This document shows positions 1 to 6,430 of a stretch of DNA of 6,648 nucleotides, in pieces. Within the stretch, counting starts at the first letter, position 1, and every line of letters starts with the position of its first letter. A program made the position numbers and the translations under genes. The DNA lies in the NCBI GenBank assembly GCA_014729945.1, contig WJJC01000216.1, forward strand, positions 1 to 6,648. The letters run 5' to 3'. A model generated the notes under the pieces. That model searched no databases and was not told the origin of the DNA. It worked only from the letters and a program-made list of their open reading frames with translations. The DNA is from Candidatus Bathyarchaeota archaeon. GTDB lineage: Archaea > Thermoproteota > Bathyarchaeia > TCS64.

Positions 1-263
1 GTATTAGTTATGGTAAGCCTAGTGTTATTATTCCTATGCCAAAGCATCCTGAGCAGTATGGTAATGCTAGGCGTGCTGTGGAGTTGGGTGTGGCGCGTGC
101 GTTACATCAGCGGGATGTTTCTCTGGATAGTTTGGTGGGGGTTATTGATGAGGTGCTGGCTTCGGGGAGGATACGGGGGGTGTTATCGGATATTGTGGAG
201 AAGGAGCATCTTAATGATGGGCTGCGTCGGGCTATTGAGGTAGTGGGGGAGTTTCTTGGTTAG
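1..263 (+). CDS. C-terminal part of a GT28/MurG-like glycosyltransferase (5' end outside window)
   Basis: The open frame enters from the left edge (first full codon at 3) and ends at TAG 261-263, leaving 86 residues. It begins ISYGKPSVIIPMPKHPEQYG and continues NARRAVELGVARAL. A GKP-x-I-x-P strand followed by H-x-E-Q-x-x-N-A and a helix ending in LGVA is the usual C-terminal nucleotide-sugar-binding region of GT28 and GT1-like (GT-B fold) enzymes, where the His/Glu/Gln stretch contacts the donor sugar nucleotide. The last 45 residues are the helical tail (VIDEVLASGRIR, DGLRRAIEVVGEFL). Such enzymes transfer a sugar from UDP-sugar to a lipid or polymer acceptor at the cytoplasmic face of the membrane. 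The catalytic N-terminal half is missing from the window, so acceptor and sugar cannot be called. The coding strand is unusually G- and T-rich. I am confident of the superfamily but not of MurG activity. Confidence 0.75.
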   Translation, partial: ISYGKPSVIIPMPKHPEQYGNARRAVELGVARALHQRDVSLDSLVGVIDEVLASGRIRGVLSDIVEKEHLNDGLRRAIEVVGEFLG

Positions 264-396
264 TTTAGTGACTGTGAGAGGGAAAAATAAGGGATGGTTT
301 GGGTTAATCATGTTTAGAACTGCTAGTTTTTAAGATACGTATAAAGAAAGTGCTATCTTTAACCATTTTTAGGGAGTTGTTCAGAATACTCAAGGA

Positions 397-403
397 TTTT
401 TTT
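397..403 (+). terminator. Candidate T-tract terminator after the glycosyltransferase
   Basis: Seven T residues followed by C-TT lie 134 bases after the glycosyltransferase stop, in a spacer that also has T5 runs at 327-331 and 366-370. Archaeal RNA polymerase typically terminates at T-rich tracts without needing a hairpin, and I see no convincing stem before this one. It also lies just upstream of the TATA element for the next gene, so it could insulate that gene. Confidence 0.35.
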
Positions 404-430
404 CTTGGTGGAACTATTATGTGCGCAGGT

Positions 431-438
431 ATTATATC
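431..438 (+). promoter_or_regulatory. TATA box for the AhpD-family gene
   Basis: The element ATTATATC is centred about 27 bases before the ATG at 462. That is the distance from an archaeal TATA box to the transcription start. It predicts a transcript starting at or within a base or two of the ATG, so a leaderless mRNA. It also decides the start: the in-frame GTG at 447 lies only about 12 bases from the TATA box and would not be on the transcript. This reading rests on spacing and base content only. Confidence 0.5.
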
Positions 439-461
439 TTTGATTTGTGGGGTTTCTTGGT

Positions 462-770
462 ATGGATTATCATTACGCGAAGAAGCGGGATCCGGGTGTT
501 AGCGACTTTTTTGATAAGGCAACGTTGGAGGCTTGGAGTAAGTGGAATGATCTGGTGTTTGAGCCAGGTGAGTTAGATCTGAAGACTAAGGAGTTGATCG
601 CTGTGGCCTGTACGTATATGACACGGTGTCCTTATTGTATTGAGGGGCACGCGAAGGCTGCATTAAACGCGGGGGCATCTAAGGAGGAACTGGCTGAGGT
701 TATTCAAATAGCCATGGCATTGAGTAGTGGCGCGGCGATTGCGCACCGAAACTTCGCTTTGGATGTCTAG
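462..770 (+). CDS. AhpD-like carboxymuconolactone decarboxylase-family protein
   Basis: This gene encodes 102 residues from the ATG at 462. An in-frame GTG at 447 would add five residues, but it lies too close to the TATA box at 431-438 to be transcribed. The protein is one CMD/AhpD domain and is small and all-helical, of the usual single-domain length. Glu44, Cys56, Cys59 and His63 (RCPYCIEGH) reproduce the E-x11-C-x2-C-x3-H active site of AhpD, whose cysteine pair reduces peroxides and is recycled by a thiol partner. His95 (AIAHRNFA) sits in the final helix. Proteins of this family act as cytoplasmic thiol peroxidases or disulfide reductases, and some have other roles, so the substrate is not known. 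It appears to be a single-gene transcript: the upstream gene is separated by a T tract, and the downstream gene is convergent. Family assignment is firm; peroxidase activity is inferred from the complete motif. Confidence 0.88.
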   Translation: MDYHYAKKRDPGVSDFFDKATLEAWSKWNDLVFEPGELDLKTKELIAVACTYMTRCPYCIEGHAKAALNAGASKEELAEVIQIAMALSSGAAIAHRNFALDV

Positions 771-809
771 ACTCACACTTTTATATCCTTATAAAACAAA
801 TTCTCAGAA

Positions 810-894
810 TTTTTTTCATGTAACAAGTATATTTGAGATTTTTTATTGGCTAGGTTGTGTTTTTCCTTATTGTTATATTATATTATTTTTTTTT
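810..894 (+). terminator. T-tract termination region after the AhpD-family gene
   Basis: The spacer 771-901 between two convergent genes is strongly AT-rich and holds no supportable gene. On the plus strand it has a T7 run at 810-816, a T5 run at 860-864 and a T9 run at 886-894, a layout suited to archaeal intrinsic termination of the AhpD-family transcript. The minus strand has only short T runs here (opposite 793-796 and 798-800). The end of the helicase transcript is therefore less clear and may run into the AhpD-family gene as antisense. Confidence 0.4.
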
Positions 895-901
895 ATCAGA
901 T

Positions 902-3751
902 TTATTTATCATCCCAGTATTGCCGAGTTTTCATGTACTGTATCTTGGCTTTGAGCAGGTCTTTGTAGAATTCTTTCTCAATTCGATGCATACGACTTAG
1001 AACTTGGTAACTAGTTACGGGTCCAACACCATATACCATGAGCGCCTCCACTGCTTTTCTACCGTAGCTGAGCACCATATCCGCTGTTTTACGTCCATGA
1101 ATTAATTGTTCCTCGTCTTCCCCGAATAGTTCCTCTCCCTGCCTCCAGCTCTTAAGTAAGCCCTGTAGGTGCTCTGGGTCCTGATAGTTTTTCAGCATAG
1201 CTAGGAGACCCGATCCACAGTTACCGCATTTGGGATGGGGGTCTAGTTCCCTTATCCTGATAGTTGTGCTCCACTCACCGCAGTTGACGCAGGCGAGTTT
1301 GACTCTTCTTGCTTCTATGCTTTCCTTCATGTACTGGATCTGGTCTGTGATGGTAGCGTCAGTTGCCATCAGTTCTTCAATGTCTGCGTAGAGTTCCAGT
1401 ATATGTTTGGCGAGGGCGCTGGGCTCGTTTACCTGTTTGGAGACCACTGAGACTTGGTTCACCCTTATGCTTTCTATTACTTCTATGACTGATGGTAGAT
1501 CCAGTTTCTCGTGGTATGCTTCTCGTAGGGTCTCATGGTATATGGGTGTGTCCTTGAACCGGTAATACAGGTTTTCGATCCGTTCTGGTCCCATAATCTT
1601 TCCTCGGGGTATGACTCCAAAGCGCTCTGCGATGAACTTCATCTTGTATCCGAAGGGGAACCGGGCGTGCATGTACTCCATTAGTAGTCTTTCGGCTTCA
1701 TCTGGGGTTAGATTATGTATTAGTTGTATGATATCCGCTATCTCGTATTTGTTGAGTTTGTTCGGTGCCTCTATTAGTATTCTGTAGGGGTCGTTCCACC
1801 AGTTGTATATGAGTTCCTGTTCGCTGAGGGCGGCGTCGAGTATTGCGCCCAATGTTCTGTTAAAGTTCTCTCCTCTTGTACTATGAATTATTATGTACTG
1901 GTCCCATATCTCTATCACTAAGTTACTTGGTTTTGGTAATGGTAGACCTGATGTCAGATGTGCCTTGGATTCGCTGGCTATCTCTTCTAATGTATTAACA
2001 CTGGTACCCAGTGTTTTACTAAGTGTTTCTAGGTATTCTTCTTCAGATGCTTTATGGATCTCTTCTCGGAGATTGCCTGATTCTTCTGCTACTTTCCGTG
2101 TTACTGGTATGAGTTCTCCGTCCCATCCCGGAGCTGCTCCAAGGGGGTCTGTGCTTGGCATAGCATGGATTACTCCTCGCTGTTCATCGATCTGTAATAT
2201 TCTCCACACTCTTCCACGTAGAATAACGTTTAATCCCACTCGTGCCCTGAGGCTCCAGAACTCATCCCCAACTGTTCCAATCACCTTATCCGTTATGGCG
2301 TTGATGAATGGGTATCTTCGTTCATCGTTTATCATGCCAAGGTTCTCATAGTAGTATTTTCTTCCTTTTCCTGTCTTCTTTAACGTTTTTCCCTCCTTGT
2401 AGATTAATCCTATATGCCTCATGAACTCGGTTAACTCATCAAGGCTCTCCTCGTGGTAAGTTCTGAAAGGGTATGCTCGAGTAACTAGTTCATAGATTTC
2501 TCTCTGGGTTACTCCCTCTTCGTCTACAAGTGATAATCCCACTATCTGATGAGCTAATACGTCAAGAGGCATCATATGTACAAGCGTAGGTTCAATGGCT
2601 TTTCTCCGAGCCATCTCTGAGGCGACAAGGCTCTCCAATGCATCTTCACCGTAGGCAGGTATGGTAACTCCTTCACTGTGTCTGCTTAATGTGTGTCCTG
2701 CTCTGCCTATTCTTTGAATTAATGCGCTTACCTGTCTTGGGCTCTGATACTGGATACAGTAATCAACCTCTCCAATATCTATCCCAAGTTGAAGTGTACT
2801 GGTGCATACAATAGCCTTCAACTCCCCCAGTTTGAACATATCCTCAACTCTGTGTCTCTGCTCCCTACTGAGGCTACCGTGATGAACCTCAGTATCGGGA
2901 TTCATCTGTTTCAATCTGAATCCCAATCCCTCTGCTTGTCCTCGGCCCTGAACGAAAATCAGTGAGCTATTATGGTCTTCAACGAGTTTCCTAATACGGT
3001 TTAATCTTGATGCCGCTTTGGGGCTGGTATTGAGTTCATCAGCGAGATCATAATCCGCGTCAGTGGGCTGGGGGAATTGAACCTCAAAAACATATGTCTT
3101 ATCCACCTCTACCTCTGCAATTGAGACATCGTGTATACCTCCCAAGAAGTCTGCAACCGTATTAGCGTTCCCGATAGTGGCGCTGAGCCCTATTCTCTGG
3201 GGCACCTGTTTAGTGGCTACCTCAAGTCTTTCAAGCCCAATGCTTAACTGTGCGCCTCGCTTGCTGGCAGCTAGGTCATGGATCTCATCTATTACTACCC
3301 ATTTAGCTGTGACTAGGTGTTTTCTCATGGATTTTGTAGGCAGTATGGCTTGGAGGGTTTCAGGAGTTGTTATGAGCATCTGGGGTGGTTTTCGGCTCTG
3401 ACGTCTTCTCTGTTTCTGGGACGTATCACCGTGCCGGACTTCAACGGATATACCTAGATGATCTGCCCAGAACATCATCCTTTTCTCAATATCCCTATTC
3501 AAAGCTCTGAGAGGTGTTATGTAGATTATACTGATTCCCTCCGTCCTTGGCGCCTTCAGGAACATATCGAAGACAGGGAGAAGCGCCGACTCGGTCTTAC
3601 CGCTTGCGGTTGGAGCAATAAGAAGTACATTTTTTCCCTCAAGTATAGGCTGGATTGCCTGTATCTGTGGAGGCGTCGGCTCGGTTATACCCAGCTCTTC
3701 TAGTCCCGATCTAATCTTGGGGTGAAGTTTATCGAATACACTGGGCTTCAT
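902..3751 (-). CDS. lhr: Lhr-type superfamily 2 ATP-dependent helicase
   Basis: This 949-residue helicase is full length for archaeal Lhr proteins (about 850-950). RecA domain 1 (about 20-210) has a Q-motif-like TPPQIQAIQ, Walker A APTASGKT (46-53), motif Ia TPLRALNRD (79-87), TTPETL (128-133), Walker B DEIH (155-158) and SAT (190-192). RecA domain 2 (about 215-385) has TSTLQLGIDIG (317-327) and QRIGRAGH (346-353). All the ATPase motifs are intact. Next come a winged-helix region (about 390-465) and the long Lhr-specific DEAD-associated region (about 500-800). The tail carries a C-x2-C-x17-C-x2-C site (Cys821, 824, 842, 845), likely zinc-binding, and a helix-hairpin-helix-like YGVGPVTSYQVLS near 907-919. 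Lhr enzymes translocate 3' to 5' on single-stranded nucleic acid and unwind DNA or RNA-DNA hybrids in repair or RNA metabolism. The ATG at 3749-3751 begins the conserved N-terminus. The gene is divergent from the small membrane protein and convergent with the AhpD-family gene, so it is probably monocistronic. Confidence 0.95.
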   Translation of the reverse strand: MKPSVFDKLHPKIRSGLEELGITEPTPPQIQAIQPILEGKNVLLIAPTASGKTESALLPVFDMFLKAPRTEGISIIYITPLRALNRDIEKRMMFWADHLGISVEVRHGDTSQKQRRRQSRKPPQMLITTPETLQAILPTKSMRKHLVTAKWVVIDEIHDLAASKRGAQLSIGLERLEVATKQVPQRIGLSATIGNANTVADFLGGIHDVSIAEVEVDKTYVFEVQFPQPTDADYDLADELNTSPKAASRLNRIRKLVEDHNSSLIFVQGRGQAEGLGFRLKQMNPDTEVHHGSLSREQRHRVEDMFKLGELKAIVCTSTLQLGIDIGEVDYCIQYQSPRQVSALIQRIGRAGHTLSRHSEGVTIPAYGEDALESLVASEMARRKAIEPTLVHMMPLDVLAHQIVGLSLVDEEGVTQREIYELVTRAYPFRTYHEESLDELTEFMRHIGLIYKEGKTLKKTGKGRKYYYENLGMINDERRYPFINAITDKVIGTVGDEFWSLRARVGLNVILRGRVWRILQIDEQRGVIHAMPSTDPLGAAPGWDGELIPVTRKVAEESGNLREEIHKASEEEYLETLSKTLGTSVNTLEEIASESKAHLTSGLPLPKPSNLVIEIWDQYIIIHSTRGENFNRTLGAILDAALSEQELIYNWWNDPYRILIEAPNKLNKYEIADIIQLIHNLTPDEAERLLMEYMHARFPFGYKMKFIAERFGVIPRGKIMGPERIENLYYRFKDTPIYHETLREAYHEKLDLPSVIEVIESIRVNQVSVVSKQVNEPSALAKHILELYADIEELMATDATITDQIQYMKESIEARRVKLACVNCGEWSTTIRIRELDPHPKCGNCGSGLLAMLKNYQDPEHLQGLLKSWRQGEELFGEDEEQLIHGRKTADMVLSYGRKAVEALMVYGVGPVTSYQVLSRMHRIEKEFYKDLLKAKIQYMKTRQYWDDK

Positions 3752-3780
3752 AGCCTACTATGTATGTTGGTGACATTAAT

Positions 3781-3790
3781 TCTATACCTA
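3781..3790 (-). promoter_or_regulatory. Possible TATA element for the lhr gene
   Basis: On the minus strand TAGGTATAGA, preceded by an A6 run, lies about 34 bases before the lhr ATG. This predicts a transcript with a leader of roughly 8 bases. The sequence departs from the archaeal consensus, and it is supported only by position in the 81-base divergent spacer. Confidence 0.25.
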
Positions 3791-3803
3791 TTTTTTGGGA
3801 ACA

Positions 3804-3810
3804 GTTTTAA
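3804..3810 (+). promoter_or_regulatory. Weak TATA-like element for the small membrane protein gene
   Basis: GTTTTAA is centred 26 bases before the ATG at 3833, which would again give a leaderless transcript. No Shine-Dalgarno sequence precedes this ATG, which agrees with a leaderless reading. The element is a poor match, and the CTATACCTA stretch at 3782-3790 is an alternative giving a leader of about 20 bases. Confidence 0.2.
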
Positions 3811-3832
3811 CCAGAAGTGAAACTATTTTAAC

Positions 3833-4024
3833 ATGGAAAACCGTGAAAAAGCTATGTATATTCTGGGATTTCTATTGTTTCTCTTCGCTGCTTTCTTTGG
3901 TAGAGATATCTCGGATCAACAAGAATTGGTGGAAGGTATAATTATATTAATAGGATTTATGGGTATAGCTGTGCTAGCTGTTTATGTTAGTCGTAGAGGT
4001 GGGATAGGGTACCCTATCAGATAG
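3833..4024 (+). CDS. Small two-pass membrane protein of unknown function
   Basis: This is a 63-residue protein that I do not recognise. It has two hydrophobic stretches, about 8-23 (MYILGFLLFLFAAFFG) and 35-52 (GIIILIGFMGIAVLAVYV), each long enough to cross a membrane. They are joined by an acidic loop (RDISDQQELVE). The N-terminus (ENREK) and the C-terminus (SRRGGIGYPIR) carry the basic residues, so by the positive-inside rule both ends should be cytoplasmic with the loop outside. The hydrophobic pattern, distinct termini and position in its own slot between divergent and convergent neighbours argue that it is a real gene. It starts 81 bases from lhr on the opposite strand, and its stop is one base from the stop of the PLP enzyme. 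It resembles the small uncharacterised hairpin membrane proteins common in archaeal genomes. No function is inferred. Confidence 0.7.
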   Translation: MENREKAMYILGFLLFLFAAFFGRDISDQQELVEGIIILIGFMGIAVLAVYVSRRGGIGYPIR

Positions 4025-4025
4025 C

Positions 4026-4988
4026 CTAGTATCTCCTACTAGTAAGTACTGAGACAAAGCACTTGTCTTTTTTCTTAGCCCTCTCTTTTACATATTCAGA
4101 CATGGCTGCTACTGCTGCCGCGGATGCTGGTAGTACTGACAACCCTTCCTCCTTCTCCAGAAGATCACTGAATGCAATCATAATGGCGTCAGATATTGCG
4201 CAGGCATACCCCTCACTCTCCCATAAGACATCTAATGCGTGTTGACCATCTAGACTCTTCCAATTAACTATGGGCTCATTTTCCGGTGTCTCTATAATCG
4301 ACTCTGGGTCCAAATCTTGGATCCTCTTTTTCCTTTTTCGGTAACTGGTTATGATGGGGTTTCCACCGGTTGTGCTTGCAGCTATCATCACAGGTATCTT
4401 ATCTGTTTTCCCCAACCTAAACAAGCTTCTAAACCCTTTGAATACTCCTGTGAAACAGGTGCCGTTACTAACTGAGACACTTACCGCGTCAGGGGCGTAC
4501 TCTAGTTCATCAAATATCTCATAAGCTATGCTCTCATATGCCTCGAAGCTTATCTCACTATTCTCCTTTGTACCCGGGTTACCATTATACCATTCATTTT
4601 CCTCTGCTTTCCTGGTACTAATATCAACTAGTTCTTCATAGGTTCCCGGCGCCCTGTGGATTATTCCACCCATCTGCTCCATCTCAGATATTCTGGGGCT
4701 ATGATACTTCTCTGGAATATACACATGAGGTGTGATCTCAAAGATCTCGCTGAGTTTCACAATACTTGCCCCAAAGTTACCGCAGCTTGCTACCGCTATT
4801 GTATCATATCCTTTCTCTTTAGCTTGCCAAAGAGTTGCATAGCTAGCTCTATCCTTCATTGTTCCTGTGGGGTTTCCTGCTTCAAATTTGACGTAAAATT
4901 TACTGAAATCAAGCAATTTTTCCATATTTTTTAAACGTGCAAAAAGGGTGTCCCCGATACCGTGATCTTTAAATCCTTTTCTAAACAT
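4026..4988 (-). CDS. Threonine-synthase-like PLP-dependent enzyme (fold type II)
   Basis: This enzyme has 320 residues from the ATG at 4986-4988. The opening HGIGDTLFARLKNM matches the GNTPL-type start of fold type II enzymes. NPTGTMKDRAS (39-49) contains the lysine expected to bind PLP (Lys45). SCGNFGAS (68-75) is the substrate-carboxylate loop, and SNGT (174-177) lies where these enzymes hold the PLP phosphate. ETPENEP (233-239) and LPASAAA (286-292) complete the pattern. These enzymes do beta- or gamma-replacement or elimination on amino acids such as O-phosphohomoserine or O-phosphoserine. The sequence resembles a group often annotated as threonine synthase or simply PLP-dependent enzyme, so the true substrate is uncertain. 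The frame stays open upstream to 5183, but that part lacks family character and runs into the promoter region and the opposite gene. The gene is divergent from the MurL-like gene across 83 bases, which hints at a shared pathway. Family is firm; reaction is not. Confidence 0.85.
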   Translation of the reverse strand: MFRKGFKDHGIGDTLFARLKNMEKLLDFSKFYVKFEAGNPTGTMKDRASYATLWQAKEKGYDTIAVASCGNFGASIVKLSEIFEITPHVYIPEKYHSPRISEMEQMGGIIHRAPGTYEELVDISTRKAEENEWYNGNPGTKENSEISFEAYESIAYEIFDELEYAPDAVSVSVSNGTCFTGVFKGFRSLFRLGKTDKIPVMIAASTTGGNPIITSYRKRKKRIQDLDPESIIETPENEPIVNWKSLDGQHALDVLWESEGYACAISDAIMIAFSDLLEKEEGLSVLPASAAAVAAMSEYVKERAKKKDKCFVSVLTSRRY

Positions 4989-5033
4989 TGGGTTGTTTCT
5001 CTTTAAATTTCTAATAGGAACAATTATTTCCCT

Positions 5034-5043
5034 GGTATAAATC
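5034..5043. promoter_or_regulatory. Near-symmetrical TATA element between divergent genes
   Basis: GGTATAAATC on the plus strand reads GATTTATACC on the minus strand, so one site offers a TATA box in both directions. On the minus strand it would start a transcript near 5012, about 24 bases before the PLP-enzyme ATG. On the plus strand it would start one near 5063, about 9 bases before the GTG at 5072. The purine-rich flank GATGGA favours the minus direction, since the archaeal BRE lies upstream of TATA; the plus-direction flank is pyrimidine-rich. I see no second good TATA box for the plus gene. Confidence 0.4.
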
Positions 5044-5071
5044 CATCGGATTAGTAAAGGTAAGACTATAC

Positions 5072-6430
5072 GTGAATGGGTTATCAATAAACTCAAACCA
5101 GACCTCAACCGGTTTTGAGATTCTATTCCGCGGACAGAAGTATGTTGTAAACTATCCAGACGAGATATGGCAAAAATATCCAATGGAGGCTAGAGATGTG
5201 TTAATAGACAACTTGGTATACAGTGAGACTATTCATCTCCCACTACACTTCCAGAGAAACTCCATAAAATATGATACTTCACCGCCCTATCTTCAAACAT
5301 ATTTTTTCCAGAACATTGTGATGGATCTTCCCAGCTGCGCCGACGTAGATGGTATATCCACCTCCGAGTTAATCAAAGAGTACCTTAATCTGAAAATCTA
5401 TTTCAAGGATAACGAGATCAAATTCCCCAATTACAGACATGAAACTAGACCCGACAGCTCCTTGGTTAGCCTAAGCTTCGGGAAAGACAGTCTCCTGACA
5501 TGGGCAGTTTGCAATGAAACTGGTTTGAATCCACAGGCATCATATGTTGTAGAACCTGCTTTAACCTATGAGGAAAGACATAAGGATAAACTTGCTACAC
5601 GGTTTCAGAAAGAATTCGGAGTTGAACTCCAGAAGATAGAACATACAGTGGGTCAACTTCGTGATGGTCTTAGACAGGGTCTAGGAAAAACCGAGGTAGG
5701 GTGGGGGCTTCAAAGTACACAGTACGCCATAATGATGCTACCCATACTAGATCACTTCCAGGCAAGATACCTGTTATTCGGTAATGAGCAGAGCTGCGGC
5801 GAATACTACCTTGATAGAGAGGGGTTCGTATGTTACCCCGCCTATGATCAATGCCATACATGGGCCAAGCAAATAGACTCGATAACAAGGCAATTCAGCC
5901 TCGGTGATGTAAGAACAATCTCCGTTATTGAACCCCTCAATGATATCGCAGTTGTTTATACTCTCTACAAGCGTTACCCTGAGGTAGCCAAGTATCATAT
6001 GAGTTGTTTTGTTGAGACAGAGACCGGGCGAGACCATAGATGGTGCATGGACTGCAGTGTATGCTGCAAGATGTACCTTCTGATAAAAGCCTGTGGCTTT
6101 GATCCTCGAAACGTGGGGCTAAACAGAAACATGCTCAACGAGGAGATGAGAGAATATTTCAGCTTGTTCGGCGGAAGCGACGTGAATACGTACGCACTAA
6201 CAGGCAGGGGACGAGATGAACAATTATTCGCTTTTTATTTGGCGTGGAAGAATGGAGACCGGAGCGGATTGGTGCGGGAATTTGAGGTAAAGTTTCTTGA
6301 TGAGGCTAAGGCGAGGGAAGATGAACTGTATAAGACGTTTTTTGGGTTACATGACACCATTACTTTGCCGGGTGAGGTAAAAGAAAAAGCAATCAGTATC
6401 TATCGGGAGGTCTTAAGCGATGTTCCATAA
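5072..6430 (+). CDS. MurL-like PP-loop ATP-dependent epimerase-family protein
   Basis: This protein has 452 residues, close to the roughly 450 of bacterial MurL. The start is the GTG at 5072; the next in-frame ATG is at residue 38. An N-terminal domain (about 1-125) is followed by a PP-loop, SFGKDS at 135-140, the ATP-pyrophosphate site of adenylating enzymes. FGNEQSCGEYY (236-246) corresponds to the SNERSAN-type segment I recall in MurL. EPLNDIAVVYTLY (287-299) matches its RPLSELEIA stretch. SC at 311-312 followed by RWCMDCSVCCKMYLL (323-337) matches its SCN and WCGECPKC block, with Cys325, 328, 331 and 332 as a possible metal site. MurL activates the terminal L-Glu of UDP-MurNAc-L-Ala-L-Glu with ATP and inverts it to D-Glu. 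Here the substrate is unknown; archaea lack bacterial murein. The match is by pattern memory, not alignment. The next gene overlaps its end by 11 bases and is probably in the same operon. Confidence 0.75.
   Translation: MNGLSINSNQTSTGFEILFRGQKYVVNYPDEIWQKYPMEARDVLIDNLVYSETIHLPLHFQRNSIKYDTSPPYLQTYFFQNIVMDLPSCADVDGISTSELIKEYLNLKIYFKDNEIKFPNYRHETRPDSSLVSLSFGKDSLLTWAVCNETGLNPQASYVVEPALTYEERHKDKLATRFQKEFGVELQKIEHTVGQLRDGLRQGLGKTEVGWGLQSTQYAIMMLPILDHFQARYLLFGNEQSCGEYYLDREGFVCYPAYDQCHTWAKQIDSITRQFSLGDVRTISVIEPLNDIAVVYTLYKRYPEVAKYHMSCFVETETGRDHRWCMDCSVCCKMYLLIKACGFDPRNVGLNRNMLNEEMREYFSLFGGSDVNTYALTGRGRDEQLFAFYLAWKNGDRSGLVREFEVKFLDEAKAREDELYKTFFGLHDTITLPGEVKEKAISIYREVLSDVP
6405..6411 (+). promoter_or_regulatory. 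Shine-Dalgarno site of the ATP-grasp gene
   Basis: GGGAGGT lies inside the end of the MurL-like gene, 8 bases before the ATG at 6420. It is nearly the full complement of the 16S rRNA 3' end. It fixes the start of the overlapping gene and shows that this downstream operon gene is translated with a ribosome binding site, unlike the apparently leaderless first genes in the window. Confidence 0.8.

Noticed and set aside
10..243. A 77-residue plus-strand frame rich in Trp, Leu and Val at the left edge that could look like a membrane protein.
   Set aside because: It is a shadow of the glycosyltransferase frame; its hydrophobicity comes from the G/T-rich coding strand read out of phase.
137..249. 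G runs (137-141, 164-167, 175-180, 245-249) as a possible G-quadruplex.
   Set aside because: The runs of three or more G are too far apart for a canonical four-run intramolecular structure, and they fall in glycine, valine and arginine codons of the glycosyltransferase.
264..446. Search for a small RNA, tRNA or short gene between the glycosyltransferase and AhpD-family genes.
   Set aside because: The only start codon near the left end opens a seven-codon frame, and I found no cloverleaf or stable long stem; only T tracts and the TATA element are supportable.
727..954. A 75-residue plus-strand frame spanning the AT-rich spacer after the AhpD-family gene.
   Set aside because: It overlaps the ends of two convergent genes, its aromatic-rich sequence reflects T-rich DNA, and it has no start signal.
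1893..2351. A 152-residue plus-strand open frame inside lhr.
   Set aside because: It is antisense to a well-conserved helicase, has no recognisable domain and no promoter or ribosome site.
4989..5183. Extending the PLP enzyme upstream to an ATG at 5181-5183, giving 385 residues.
   Set aside because: The extra 65 residues show no family pattern, cross the divergent TATA element and overlap the start of the MurL-like gene on the other strand. The ATG at 4986-4988 sits just before the conserved N-terminus.
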